Source of the DNA: Montifringilla adamsi
Lineage: Eukaryota > Chordata > Aves > Passeriformes > Passeridae
Assembly: GCA_017590115.1 (NCBI GenBank)
Contig: JAGGNK010015558.1
Location: 232,793 to 296,792, forward strand
Direction: 5' to 3'
DNA length: 64,000 bases
Part shown: piece after piece, positions 25,689 through 39,800 of the stretch
Layout: every line of letters starts with the position of its first letter
Position numbering within the stretch: position 1 is the stretch's first letter
The notes under the pieces: generated by a model
Told to the model about the DNA's origin: nothing
What the model saw: the letters and a program-made list of their open reading frames with translations, nothing else
Database searches by the model: none
Position numbers and translations under genes: made by a program

Positions 25689-28600
25689 GTGTCTAGAGGA
25701 CTTCAAATGTCTGGGAGACTGAGTAAAAGAGGGTAAGTAAGGTTTTTCTCCCAAGATAAATTTTAAAGGAATGTTTTGTCCAGGGGACAGGAAGCATGCC
25801 TCAGGTTTGGTTTTGCATAGCATTTTGCTCAGAACCTACAGCATCTCCCACAAAGTTCTGCAGACGTTTCTAAAATCTGAGATTTCTGTTTGTTCTCTGG
25901 GCTTATCTAAACTTTGAACTTTGCCCAAGCTAATCACTAGGGTGCCACTTGCAGGTTATGACTCATAGGTATCGTTCCATGAGCAGCTAGTGTGTGACTA
26001 TGAAACCTTTGCCCTGATACACCAAAATTCTATCACACTCAGCGACAGAAAGTCTGAGAGTTCAAAATGTCACCCCCAGTCAATGATACAAGCAGCAGCT
26101 CTCAAGATACTGTGGTACTTAAAGTAATTGTAGATGTAAGACCAGCTGCCACATGTTGTGCTTTGAATTATAACTTCATACAGAAAGTGCTCATACCAAG
26201 CCATATATTATTCATAACTTGAAATACTTTTTTTACAATTTTGTGTGGTTAATTTTTCTTCTGTCTTTCAAAGGAAGCCTGAAAGGCTCATTTTTATATC
26301 TGAAAATGTACCCAAATCTTGTGAAGGAGGTCCCTGTCTTCAGGCAATACAGTGTTGTCTTCTCTCCCATTTTCCACAGTGGTTCAATGTTTTCTCTTTG
26401 ATGTGGTCTTTGGCACCTGAAAAGCAAGTAAGCCGATTTCAGCTCTTGTGTGCCAGCATTTCAATACCTCCAGCCACCATCTTAGTACCTACAGCTGAAA
26501 GCTGGGGCTGGGGAATAGGCAGAGGATCATGAGGGACATCCTGAACTACATTCCTGCACATCCTGACTTCCAATTCTGAAACCAACAACACAGCAGTTAA
26601 CCAGAAATCTTTACCACCAGAGTCAAATAACATCCAAAAAACTAGGATTTACGCACATGTCAGAGACTGATTGCAGCTTGTCAGACACTCCAGGCTAAGT
26701 GATTTTAGAGCAATTTCTTCAATTACCAGTCTTTTTGTTTGTGTGGACCACCATGAGGAGACACTCAGAAATCTCACGACTCCAGTAAGGACTTGGCAAA
26801 CTATACACACTTGCATATATACATATATGAGCAGGCACACACATGCACAAGAGAAAAGGGAGTATAATGCCTGAAATTTCCTACTTTATTGACTGAATTA
26901 CTTTTTTCAGACTGGTTAAACAGACGCTGTGCTGTGCGGTTAGTGATTATCATTTTTCTGCAGTGTTAGGGTACTTGACATTTTCATTCCCCAGGGACTT
27001 CAGTTAAAAACAAATAGGTCTACCTGCAGTCCACATCTGATTGCCAGATGGTCTTTTTGCCTATGAAGCTCCCATCTCCAAGTGAATTCAAATGACCTCA
27101 CACATACATCTTCAAACATTGCTATCTGACCACAAAAATGTATGGAAAACGCAACATCTGTACATGTCCACATCTTAAATCCCTGTTGTTTTACAAAATA
27201 TATTGCTTGTCACCCTGAATTCTAAAGCCTGTTAATGATCTTCAGGAGAAGATGTAAATGGTAGCCTATGAATTTAGTGGTTGTTTGTTGTATTAAACTG
27301 TTTAATTTCAACCAAAGGTCAAAAGATAGAAAACTATTCATACGAGTCCACTCAAGCAAACAAATATATCCCCATTAAGTACTTCAAATGGTCCCCAATG
27401 CACAGCAGTGTGTCACTGTATGTCTCTACATTGTATGTATATACGTGTATTATTATGCAGCAGATTTGTTCAAACAGTTAAAATAAACTTGAGATATTAT
27501 GAAACCATCACTAAACGTACAGAGCTGTTTTTACCTGTGTAACAAAGGTTTATTGAGCCACACAACCTGTTGGATTCAGACTGGTTCAAGGGGATACCTT
27601 GTCATATCAACATCATTGTACATGTAAACCCAACAAGAGGGTAAACACAGGTCCACTTAAGTGACTGGATGAAAAAACAGATGGAATATCACAAACATTT
27701 TCCAAACTGCAACAGACTTCTAGGCCAATTAAATATGGTTAGCTTTGAATAGGAAAGGAAATAGTTTTCTTTGCTGTTAAATGTCAAAAAAAATTTTCCT
27801 TGGGGCATAAAAACCCAGTTCATTTTTGGAAACTTGCTAAAATTAATCAACCCTGTGTGAACTTTTAACCAAAACAAAACAACACACAAAAAAATAGAAA
27901 TATATAGGGGAATATCAGAGAACAGAAGTGGAACAAAAGACGTTTTGAGTTATGTGGTACTTACATTAGTAAGAGCATTTTCTCAAGATTACTTAACCAA
28001 TCAGTATGGAAAAACATTTGTATTTTTTGCTTAGCCGAAGACGAAGTTGAGGGTAAAAGGGTTGTTTTATTATTACTACACTCTTTTAAGCTTAAATGCA
28101 GTCATGAAAGCCAGGCTGAGATATTTTTTCATTACATAGCCAGTGTGCAGCATTTACATTTTCAAATTGTTTTTGTTAAGTTTTGTTTGTTTGTTTGTTT
28201 ACAAAGCAAACTTAAAGTTTGGCACCTGAAAACTGTAATTTGCTTTCTGTGAAATTCATTAAGATAACTGGTTACCAAGGAGAAAATGCCAGTTTAAATT
28301 GCTTGTCCCTTCTACTCTAGTGGGACTTCATTTTAAAAGGGAAGAAATCACATTGAAATGCTCCAAATAGCAAACCACCCCAAAGTTCAGGCATCCCAAG
28401 TTTCCAGCACTGATACATATTTAGTTCCTCTGAGGGAGAGCCTTCATCACACAGCAAAGTCAATAGTGGCCATCAGGACATAAAGAAAACATTGGAGAAA
28501 TTCAGTTAATCTATCCTAGTAGACGAGGTCATGACAGGACCACGTGCATAAATAGCAGAGGTATTATTTTCAGATGTAGATGTTCTAAACAGGAATGGAC

Positions 28601-31600
28601 CAGCTGGGAAAAGGTTTCCTTCCAAGTCCCCGGAATAAATGGCAGTTTTTGGCTAGGGAGAGTGTGAGCTGGGATGTCATCCTTTTCTATCACTTTCAGC
28701 TCAAGGGAAAGTGGGAGCAAACCTCACACTGAAGACAAAAAGAAAATCTCTTCTACTATACCTGAGGGACAGTACTGCATAATGGCAGAAAGAAATGAGA
28801 GAAACTACTTTTGTACTTGCATTTGTTTTAATTCTTACTCACTTTTCTGCCCTGAAGAAGACATATTGAATATTCAACCTGCATTTTGCAGTGTGGCTTT
28901 GTGATACTGAACTTAGATGGGCTCCTTCAGCCTGTTCAAATGAGAACTGCCTATTTGCCCTGCACTTTAAACCCTTGGTAGTGTAGGGATTGACCACTTA
29001 CTCTCTAAGTAATAAATGCAGTCAGACTAATGTCCCAGAGAGTTTTTCAGTCATTCTGTGTCATCTGACATTTAAAAGTGTTTGGGCTTAAATTCCCTTC
29101 ATATTCTGGACTTCTAGCAGTAACCCACAACGAAAGCATTTCTGTTCCCTTGAAGCCGCTATTACAAACACTTTTTGCACTGCTTGTCAGATGTGAAAAG
29201 AGGATGATATAATTGAGCCTGCTTTAAAAAAAAATCAAACTGACATAATATTGCTAGTAACTTGACAGCTTTATGTAAAGCCTTCCCCTGAAAACCCAAG
29301 CTGATCACACTGTTGAAGACAAGCAAAGGTTAGGGAGAAGGTTTAGGCTCTAGGACTCCTAGACTCAGCCCTTCAGAGGTTCGGTCATATTTAGCTTGCC
29401 CTTTGACATGACCCAGGCTTAAACAATAGCTTTGTGGATATGCTAAATGGCCACATCTTGCCAGTTGCTGCCAAATTAATGAGCCCATGTCATTTTTAGT
29501 TTACAGTTCAGTCATAAAGCAGCCAAGTGGAAAATGAGGCAGGGACCGTTAAGGAGTGTCACGCAAATTTTCAAAGGGTATAGTCCCTAATTCCTCACTG
29601 CCCCTTTCAGAAGTCTCTAATCATTGTTCACTTTCCTCCCCTTGATTTCTTCAGATCCTCTAAAGATCCCCCTCACTGGGCAAAAGAGGCTGGTCAGAGA
29701 AACTAGGTACTGGTGACTCCATGCAGAGAGTTGAGGAGGAGTAAAATGCAACCTGCACTCATGATTTGCATGAAAATTTAAGCAATCCGAATGGTCACCT
29801 GAGTTCCCCAGCTCCCACCGGAAGTATACATGCATGAGTGTGGCACAGTTATGCAGAGCATAAGTGTTTAATAGCTTGAAGGGACAGAAGAAAAAGGAAG
29901 CTTTCATATTAAAAGGGATTGTTTTAAATGGAATCCTGTCCAGAAAGATGCTTGGAGAAAAAAAAAAAAAAACCCACATAATTTTCTAATGTCTTACATT
30001 ACTCACAGGCAGGAAAAACTTAAATCAATGAAACCTAGCATCCCATCTGCACTTCTAGAACTCTTTTCTTGGTCTGTGGCTTAATCAAAAACCCAGAACT
30101 CAGTTCAGAGTTGCAAAGCTTTCTGCTTCAATCCTGCAAGGATGTCTATGTTGTACAAGTGGTTTTACACACTTTCAACCTGAAACCACACAAATCGTGT
30201 CAGCTTTCCAGTGTGACTTTGGAATTTTGAGCAGCTCTTCCCCGTCTCACCCAGATCCCACCTGTGGTTTACCTCCTTGTCACAGCTGTAACTGGCATAT
30301 TTCCTCATTCTTAATCCATCTTCTGCCATAACTTCTGTCCCTGTTTCTCACCAGCTGTGGACCTCATTTTTCTATTCCACAGCCTGGGCTTCTACCTTGG
30401 AAATGTCTCAGCTTCTTGAAGCTCTACTGTTGGATTTTCTTATGTGTGGCCTTGCCTGGATGCACAGGATTCTCTCCTTTGCAATTGTCAGGGATCAACA
30501 CTCACATTATCCCCAGGCAGCCTCCATGGTTCCCTATTCAACTCAAATTTGTCCTTGTTGTTTTTAAATCCTGCCTCAGACATGCCTCAGGCTCTCTCAT
30601 ACAATTTGTCTCCCTCTGTTCCTCTTCTTGCTCTTCCTGATTGTCTAGCACTTGGTTTCCTGTGTCCCTCCAGGAGCTATGTGAATTCCTTGAAATTTTT
30701 ACTAGGACTATTCAATTGAACAAGAAATGGGTTTTTTTTCATGCTGCATTCACACCCTTTTGGCTTGAGTATAGAGGGTGAATTTGCTAGCAGGAGTATT
30801 TGCAGACTCAGCAAATTTGAAGAATATGGGTCAGAATATTCTTGGAAAATGAATACAAGTATTTGCAAAGAAAGTCAGTTCTAGGAATACAGTCTTCCAA
30901 TTGGGAAGCAGAGTGATTGTCACATGACCTCTGTGCCCATCCAAAATTTGAAACACATTTCACATTTTAAAGACAGAATTTTCTCACGGAACCACTTGCA
31001 AACCATTTACAGACCCTTGGTTAGATTGTGGTGCTGCACCACATGCCCTAAATAGAGAGCATTTCAAGGCCACACAGGAAGAGCCAAAGAGATTGAGCCT
31101 GTCTAAGAAATAATTCTTCCCCAGGGTTGCTCCCTATGTGTGGAGGTGAACAGTTGATATTAGGTGGTGGGAACAGAAATATTTAGGAATATAGAAATCA
31201 GTCCTCAGAATACCCCTAGTTGTCTTGGAGTACATTTCAGGTTATCCTTCTCTCAACCCAAGCAATCTTCTCCCAAAAGCAGCTATGGGCCTGTTCTCCT
31301 GCTCCAGCCAGAAGCCTCTTCCAGCACCACACCCATCTTAATTTAAGGAAATCTTTTCCACTTCCTGGGCTAGCCTTATTCCTAGCTATTTCAGACACCT
31401 GTGTGTTTCTGATAAGAACACCATTAAGATGTCATTATGCTATTTTTTCCTTCTTAAATACTGGCTTGTGTGGTTGCTTAAGCAGCATGCAGAGCCTGTC
31501 TCATACTGTGTCACTGGACTAAATGTTGTTGAGCAATTTTAGTTTTCTTTTACAAGATCAGCTCTTGTTCACCTAAATGCATTCCAGGTCACCCTTCTTG

Positions 31601-31867
31601 GCCTCCGTTCCTATTTGAATCCTTCTTTCTGAAACATGTGTGCTCAGATAGGCACATTTATTTCAAGGGCCTCACAGGTATCTGAGAGATTAGCATCAGT
31701 CCCTTTTTATCTAGTGAAAATGCTTCTTTTGGCATATACTGTAACTACACTTGACTTATTCATTGTTATTTTGTATTCCTGTTATTTTCAAATTAAAATC
31801 TTAATTTTTATAGCAAAATCCATGCTACGTAGAAGTAAATGCATGCTCTTAAAATTTGCGCTAATGA

Positions 31868-31907
31868 CTATTTCTATTACTTCAAACCTATTTCTATTAC
31901 TTCAAAC
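31868..31907 (+). repeat. Perfect 20-bp tandem duplication
   Basis: The unit CTATTTCTATTACTTCAAAC occurs twice head to tail with no mismatch, so the duplication is recent or conserved. Confidence 0.95.
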
Positions 31908-32149
31908 CCAATGTAATTCAGGTTTTCATGTTATAAATTCTGGCTTGCTCCCATAATCTCTCCTTTTGTGCTGATAGCAAATGTCATCAAAACATTTCTA
32001 TGCTTTCCACGAAGTCACTTTCTCTACCATTAATTAAATCCTTAAAAAATTTTAGTTCTAGATTAATCTTTTAAGTGCTGTTTCAGTAACCCTTAGCTAA
32101 TGAGATGCTCCTTTAGTTGTCTTGTTGATCTTCCACAAATTCCAATATC

Positions 32150-32480
32150 TCTTTTCATAAACTGTTAATTTCTCATGTAAGACCATGTGATATGTTTTAC
32201 GAAGCTAAGATAAGAGAGATCATTCTTATTTCCTTGTTTAACAATGTAGCTAACAAGGAAAAAGTCATTATTTTAGTCTTGTTTGTTTCACCTTTTTCTA
32301 ACTCAAATCCTATTTTTCACTGACTTTCATGTGTGTACCTATTGTCTTAGAACTGGCATACTGCTGAGGTCAGACTAAAAGGTCTAGTTTTCCAGCTTGC
32401 CACTTTCCTATTTCCTAAAACAGCATGTACACCATTTGCTGTCCTCTAAGGAAATGTTACCAGATTTGATTTAACTCATT
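32150..32480 (-). mobile_element. Probable ancient CR1/L3 LINE remnant
   Basis: The plus strand shows the order of weak CR1 antisense landmarks expected upstream of those in the other two copies: CCTTGTTTAACAATGTAGC, then GAGGTCAGACTAAAAGGTCTAG, which resembles the 'aggctgacaggtctataat' landmark, then a CCTATTTCCTAAAACAGCATG block where CR1 has 'aaatattggcacaacattag'. Divergence is high and no protein frame survives, so the family call rests on landmark order only. Confidence 0.45.
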
Positions 32481-33039
32481 TATTCAGGATCCCATCACCA
32501 CAAATTACAGTCTCATCTTTCAGTTCATTAAGGACTCAGGAAAAAGTTAACCCTTCCCAAACACGTTGTGTTCTCTATATCATGCTTCTTCTCAGAGATT
32601 GCAAATTTCCACGTCCGTTCCTTCATTCCTAGCTGTCTGCCCTGTTCCCCTGTCAAGGAAAAGTTTCTACAGAAAAGGAGGGAAAACTCTTAGTTTCTCA
32701 GACCCCGTTTAAACTATGTGGAGGATCCACATCCCTTACTCCTTAGCTATACATAGTCATCTTTTTTTTTTCTTCCTCATCTTTCTTCCTCCCCTTTCAC
32801 TTCCTTTTACATAATCATTGACCTCAGCAGCTTTTATCTACCCCTGTACTTCTGGTGCTGGTACTTGCCTCCTCACTGCCTCTTTAGAGCTTGCACAGGA
32901 CCTGAGCACAATGTGCCAATCTCATTCAACAAAATATGTCCCAATACCTGTGATCAGGCATCATCTCATCATCTTTCTGGTTTTTCCATCCCTTTCAGAC
33001 ACTCTGGTAAAGTTGAGCATTACTCCTGCAAGCAGGTGC

Positions 33040-33145
33040 TCTTTAAGGAAGAAGTCCTCTGCTGATTTAACCCCATTGTACAACTGTGAAGACAATCACA
33101 ATTTTCCTTCAATGGCTACCTCCAAAAGATATTGTGAGCAATGGA
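33040..33145 (+). mobile_element. Possible L2/CR1-like reverse transcriptase trace
   Basis: Inside a 119-codon open frame (32818-33177), the translated stretch LRKKSSADLTPLYN...NHNFPS is reminiscent of the L2-clade RT segment LLKKPSLDPT.LSNYRPISNLPF. The match is short and partial, with no adjacent YADD or other RT motif. It is either a very old LINE relic or chance similarity. Confidence 0.25.
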
Positions 33146-36100
33146 CAAACTTGAGAGAAATTAGATTGGCTGCATGAGCTATATTCTGAGAGAAGGAGAC
33201 AAATTTATTTATATTTATTAATAAAATAGTTAAAGTTACTCACTCTGGTGTGCAAAAGGTCTTTTTCTCCCTTTCTCTTTACCTTTCTTCTTTCTGGCTT
33301 AATTTTTCTTCTAGTGCCACGTTTCTCCATCACTATTACTGTTCCCTGGATTTCCCTGCAGCTGCTAGAAAGCATCTTAGAGCACCATCTCAGATGCTTC
33401 ATTCTGAAGTTGTAGAGGTGTAAGGCACTGCTCTGCCACTTGCTGCAAGATATCAGTCCAAAGTCACTACAGGAAAGTGCTGGCACTAGTTTCAGTTAAC
33501 CTCTCTGGTGAGGTGCAGGGAATAGTGGTCTCACCTGAAACCTTTACAGCAGTTATTTCTCCAGACCTATCATAGTCCATAGAGAGAAATGGGGGCAAGG
33601 AAGTTCAGAGTTGGGCCATTCAGAAAACAGATAAACTGGCTTTAGAAAGGTGTCCAGGACCAACAACAGAGATATTGAGGTATTGCAATATTATCTACAA
33701 CAAATAATTTTGATTTTATTTGGCAGCAGGGAAATTTAGATCTACTACTGAGGTACCAGCTTTCTGTGTACTGCTGCTACTCTCAAGTCCTACGGAGAAA
33801 CCTTCTCTCATCAGTGGCTTAACTTGTCAAAGGGCTGAGCACGTTCTGTTGGCTCTTCCTGCACTGCAGCAGAATGAGCAGCAGAGAGCTGTAACTCCTT
33901 AAACAGCTTGAGTTGCCAGAAGAGGAAAAGAAAAGCACAAACCCAAAAAAACCACAAGATCTATGTTACAAAATCCTTGGTGAAAGACTGACATTTGCTT
34001 CATTTGAAGCCAAAGACCTCATTCCCACTGAAGACATCATTCACAATACAGCCCTGTAACCCTGACCAAACACTTCTTTCTGTGCAGCTGAATTTTTAGA
34101 TTATGCTCATATCCAATAGGACAGGCTGTTATAGATTAAGTATTTGAATGGCAGATGTATTTCTAATGGCAAAAGCTCATATGCAAAGTCACTGAAGAAC
34201 TGTTTATTTTATTCTAATCTCTCATTTAGTGGGTATTTTATTCCTCACCCTCTGACCTTGAGCACTCTGCACAGCAGTTCTGAAGCAACCCCAATTAATT
34301 ACTTAGAGCATAGGCTGACATGGTCGAATGGCTTGGCATTTACAGACATTTAGCCATAACCTGAGCAGCTAGATTTGCTTTAATCCCATAAAAAGTAGTC
34401 AGGAATACAAATGTGCCAGATTATCAGCTGAGACAAACTGGCTCTGCACCACTGGGCTCAGTGATGCTGTACCGATTGAATCCATTGAAGGATTTGTCCT
34501 CAATATATCCTAGAGAAACAGTCTTTTGAAAAAATAATCAATGGAAAACAGTGTTGTCATTGGAAGGCCTGGAACTGATGCATGTTAGAATTACTCAGGT
34601 TCTTTGGTGTGATGTTTAAATACCAGTGTTTGAATGCCAGGGAACTACAGGCCAAAGAAACTGTTCCAAGTTGGATTTGGTAAGCACCAGGTTTTTCTTT
34701 AAAGCACATTAGTCAAAAAAGTTCAGTCAAAAGTCATATGTAAGATTATTAGCACTTGTGCAGGGGTTTTCTCATTTGTGTTGGCTCTTCAAATGCTTTG
34801 GAAGCTGTACTGAGCAAAACACTGAACAGCTGAAGATGGTTGTGCTGGAGGCAGGCTTTTTTCCATGCCTTCTTCACTGTGCATCCGCTTGCTATTGGAA
34901 TCCCACAAGAAACAAATTCCATTCTTATAATCATAGTTTTGGGAAAGCAGTTCTGCAAAAGGGAGGAAAAAATACTATGATGAAGCCTCCTTTTTCCAGC
35001 TTTCTTAATATTAGAGACAATGGACCCCGTGGTGTCTCATATAGTTAAACAAGGGAAGAGACACAGCAGTAATGAATAGCATGCTAAAATAATGTTTCTA
35101 ATGCTAGGATTCCAAGCTGTGAAATGGTCACAGCCTTAAGTCTGCCCCTTGAATATATTATGGGAAAGCCCCTAATTCCCTGCTTATTAATCCTGTCACT
35201 GAAACCCATTCATTAATGAATTAAAATATGACTAAAGCAAAAAAAAAGTCAGTATGTGAGGCCCAATAGATGGGCCTTACAAAACTAGTACCTTGGGCTC
35301 ATATAAGTGTGAGCAACCTGCAGGAGCCAGACAGTTCAGGAACCAGCAGAGGTTCTTCAACAGCATCCTGAGGCTCCCAGTGACCAAAGGACCCACAGCA
35401 CTGGAAAGGTCCAGAGCAACCATGAAACTCAGAACTCATTGGACTGCTTGTAAAGAACCACAGAGACTGGAGACCTTTTGAACACAGGGCAACCTGTGTA
35501 GCCTGGCAGGTGAGTTATCTAGTTGAGTGCCTCACACATGAGTCTAGTTCACATTAGGTCCTCCACCAATAACCTGGTGGCTGCAGCTTCACATGGGAGT
35601 ATTGTTTTGTTCCCATATCCTTCCCTAAGAATGTGTTGTAAGATACAAAACTGTGTGGACACTTTAGTCTGACTGGGTACACCTCGTGTTTTGTGTTCTC
35701 ACAACTTTATCAGACGTATGGGCTGGAGCCTAACTTACTTCAAGTATAACAGGTGCACTGGGAAAGACAGGCTGTGGCAGACATGTTTATCCAGGCAGTG
35801 AAAGCAAAACAGCTAAATTTGTCTTCCTCCCTGTGACACTATGGCTGTTCTGCTCTTTCCATTTTATTTTCGTGCCTCATATTTCAAGTAACTTTGAAAT
35901 CAAATTCATGTTCACATATGACAAATATATTTTATTGATCTTTCCTCTAGACTGGCCCAAGGTTGAACTGCTGTCCATAAGTAATACTGTCATCACTCCG
36001 ACAAATGGGAAGAGGCAACAAGTACCTCTCACCCTGAGTTCCCTCTCCCTCCTTCTACTCTGCTGGCAGTCAGCTTTCAGCTGCATTGACCTCCTGAATG

Positions 36101-36812
36101 GCCTGTAGGTGTCTTTCAGAAGAAAGCCCAAGCAACCACTTTGAACATAGTTTAGGCATAGCAGCCTCTGTGAATTTATTCTGTACCATGCTCTGCTTCT
36201 GCACTCAGTTACAAGCATTATTTGGCTCTAAATACAAAATAACTTGGAAGTTACTTTCATAATATTTCTTTTATTTTTAATCATGTAGCTCTAGAATTGG
36301 ATTTATGCCTTCTATACATCAATGTCTCTTGAAGTACAGCTGAAGCCAAAGCTACACTTCAAAGCAAAGTTAAAGGTGCATGTGAATGCACAAAAATGAG
36401 TGTGTTTTCTCTTTTTTCCCCAACCTTCTCAGCTTACTATGATGACAACACTAGCACCCCAGTGGCAGGTCAGCATGCTGCCAAGCAGTGGTTCAGAGCA
36501 GATCTTCTCACCGGGTAGGAGTGGGGTTGTACAACCTCTGCAGCAAAACCTTCTCCCATCCTGAGCAGGGAGCTACATCTTCCTTCAGTCCCTTCCGTCT
36601 CTGGCTTAGACCACTGGCTTGCCTTGTTATATTTTTTAACTTACTAAGTTATTCATTCATTCATCTGCTGATGAATGAATGGATTTTCCAATGAATGCTG
36701 GAAAATTCTGAGCAAGCTGCCTTATGCCATGATTTCACAAACTGCTGGCCAGTCTAACACAGAAATGGAGTCTGGAAGTGAAACTGTTGGAGTAAGAGCC
36801 TATAAGAAATGC

Positions 36813-36826
36813 AGAGAGAAAGAGAG

Positions 36827-36863
<37 letters not shown>
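36813..36863 (+). repeat. (GA)n microsatellite
   Basis: About 51 bases of nearly pure GA dinucleotides with small interruptions (GAGAAAGAGA.. and GGAGAG). Confidence 0.95.
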
Positions 36864-36867
<4 letters not shown>

Positions 36868-39800
36868 AGACTAGGTCCTCTTTCCCTATTTTCCTAGGTC
36901 TTATTTTCCTTCACTTTCATGGATTAATGAAGGGAGTTGTTAAAAATTGGTGTTTTATAACATGAAAAAAAATCCCTTTTTTCTGCACTACTCCTCTGTT
37001 GTAACCAGTCCTAGTTACAGACCTGAAATTACTGATTAATATCTTGGACTTGCACAAATGGACAACGCACAAATAAGACTGTCAGTGTATTCTGAGTAGA
37101 GGGAAGTTAATGATTATGATGTTTATAGCTTGAGTTAAAATGACAAAGCCATAAAGACAAACTTCTGATAAGGTAGTACCCATATCTGGTGAACTGTGAG
37201 TTTTCTACTGGGCACCAAGGTCTCCAGTCTCATTTCTGAGTCACTTGCACAAACCGCTTATGATGTTGTTTAACCTAGCAGGACTACATTTGATAAGTGT
37301 CTGTAGGAACACTAGCATAACTCCTTGCTTTGTTCAGCTGCTAACGTGCTAGACCTCCTCTTGGGTGTAACTCTAAAGGAGTGCTATTTTTTCCTTTTTT
37401 TCACTTTGAAAATCCAACAGAGTCTATCCAACAAGAAGGCAGCATCTCCAAATTGCAGTATGCAGCTTGTATGTACATTGGCGCAAACCAAGTGTTTGCT
37501 TTGGCTGTTTGTGTTGGAATATATGGGTCTTTCCTGAGCAGCATGAGAAATGGAAGAACCTGCCAAAGTGAGAAAGGGACTTTTGTCTTCAGATCCCAAA
37601 CCTTCAGCAGTAACCTGTGCCATTGACTCTACAACTGCTGTTGGGGTACCCATCTGCTTTGTAGTGTGTTGCCACAGCTGTAGACTGCTGTTGTTTCTGA
37701 CCTTTTACATATGCTCATCTAAACAGCTGGACAAGCATCTTTTTGTTTCATTGATATTGTCAGGCCTGTTATTTACCCTGCAGATAGAGCTTCATACAGC
37801 AAGACACTCAGGTGAAGCACTACTGAAGAATAAAAAAGGTTATCCAAAATCTAGCATGATCACTCTTGCAGTCACTGGAATTGGATTGGAACTCAAGCCT
37901 TGAAACAAAGCAAATGTGGGAGAGGTAAAATCCATGTTCTCTGCAAGAAAGGAAAGCAATACGCCGCTGGATAATATCTCTTCTATTGCCCTAAAAATTA
38001 TGGCTAACTGATTAGGATGAATGGTTATAGACAGTAAAAGAAAAGAGTGAGGAATAGATGTGAAGTTCAGATAAAAGGTGCAATTGCATCACACTTTAGG
38101 CAGAAATTAAACCCTCTGGAATTTTTGCAAACATCGGCCTGTGTACAGCAAAAGGATGAAAGCTCTGAACTCCAATTTAGATAATTCAGAGGTCTCAGAA
38201 CACTGCCAATGGCCAAGAGCTGCTGGTGGAATATTCAGTCTTTTTCTGTGTGTTAAATCTGGAAAGAAAAAAAAACCCTCAAGTAACATGGAGATAAAGT
38301 GGAATAAGCAAGCATAACTCTTCATTCAGTAAAGCTCTGGAAAACAAAAAGACCGACCGCCTTGGGAGATTATGGATAAGGAGATTGATTAAGCTTTTAC
38401 ACTTTATAAGATAATTAAACAACTATAAAAAATATTTCCTAGTGCGGCTTATACTATCATAGCTCTGAGAAACAGCAATATATTGACTGCATGGGCACCA
38501 TATGGAATTGCATATTGAGCTTGAGCTTTGCTGGTCAACACATTGCAATGAATGTCTGGGTTTAATTAATTTGTTCGAGTGGTTTTTTGATATTAAGCCA
38601 CAAGCAAGGATTGCACTTTAAAATAAGTTTCACAAAAAAACTGAGTAGAACTGCATCTATAATTAGAGGGTTCCCAATGGTATTGTACTTTTTTGCTTTT
38701 GGCACAGCTGGGAACCAAAAGTATCTTAATTGGCAAAAGTGTCTTAAGTCTCTCCAAATGTGAAAGGGTTTATTACCAATTACTATTTTTCAGTTTCTAA
38801 CTAACTAATGACTCTCCAAAAATAATCAGAAAGACAAATGCTGTCCCCATATTACAAAATCAGCAGAAGTAGAAAGAACAAGCCTTGGACTTAACAAACA
38901 AGTATTTTTCTCATGATTTGATGAGTAAAACATGACATCAAGCAGTAGTCCAACAAATTTCAAGCGTGTGACTCCCAGGCACCTGCTAGGAACTGGTGGG
39001 GGTTAGTGAATATACAGTTCTTGCTGTCTTTTGTGTTTTGGATTGTCATCATTGCAGAGATAAATTTGGAGCTCTACAGTATCCTGTCTCTTGGGTATTG
39101 CTAACATTCAGAAGTGGAATGAGCTTTTAGAAGTGGAGTCACCAGCGTGGCTAAATACCGCAAAGAAAGGCCTGTCACAGGGAGAATGGGAAAGTCCACA
39201 AGGTAGGCAAGAGACATATACACAGGAACCAAATTAGCCAATCCTAAAGCAGCAAATCAAGAAACAAAGAACAGTAAATTGCAAGAAAGCATGCTGTGAT
39301 GGTGCCTTTTCCCCCCACAGCTCCCACCTCACCCCAATGCCACATTACAATCTGAGAAATGCTCATTAGACTTCAGCCTTGATGAACAGTGCCAGGGCTC
39401 AGATTCTCTTGAGCTTATTAGAAACACTGTCTGTTCCCAGAAACTTGTATTTTCTAACAAACTTCTGTTTTTTAATGAATAGTCTTGGTGACTTATTTTT
39501 TCTTGCCTTATTTTTTCTTCTTATTTTTTCTCAGGACCCTGAGATCCACTTTGAGGACCTACCTTGCATCTCCTCCTCTCTCCAGTTATTTTCTGAATTG
39601 TGACATATTTCTGTTGTTTTACAACTCATAATGGAGGGTAGCTAGCTTGCTGACAGTAATTTCAGAGAATGTGAGTTCTAACATCAGTGGCATTAATACT
39701 GTGTAGTCTTCTGACCTCAATAAATTTGGGTTCTTTTGATATGTCCTGTTGTCAGGAAGCTGAGCCATCACAGTTCCAAATTTATAAATCTAATTACCAT

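Larger units (their letters stand above)
20641..32149. other. AT-rich intergenic DNA, no gene seen
   Basis: Only low-complexity tracts and a short tandem duplication stand out. The 161-codon minus frame at 25338-25823 derives largely from a purine tract. Confidence 0.55.

Noticed and set aside
25338..25823. 161-codon minus frame resembling a membrane protein
   Set aside because: The hydrophobic Phe/Ser part comes from the GA-rich tract at 25614-25688; there is no conserved family.
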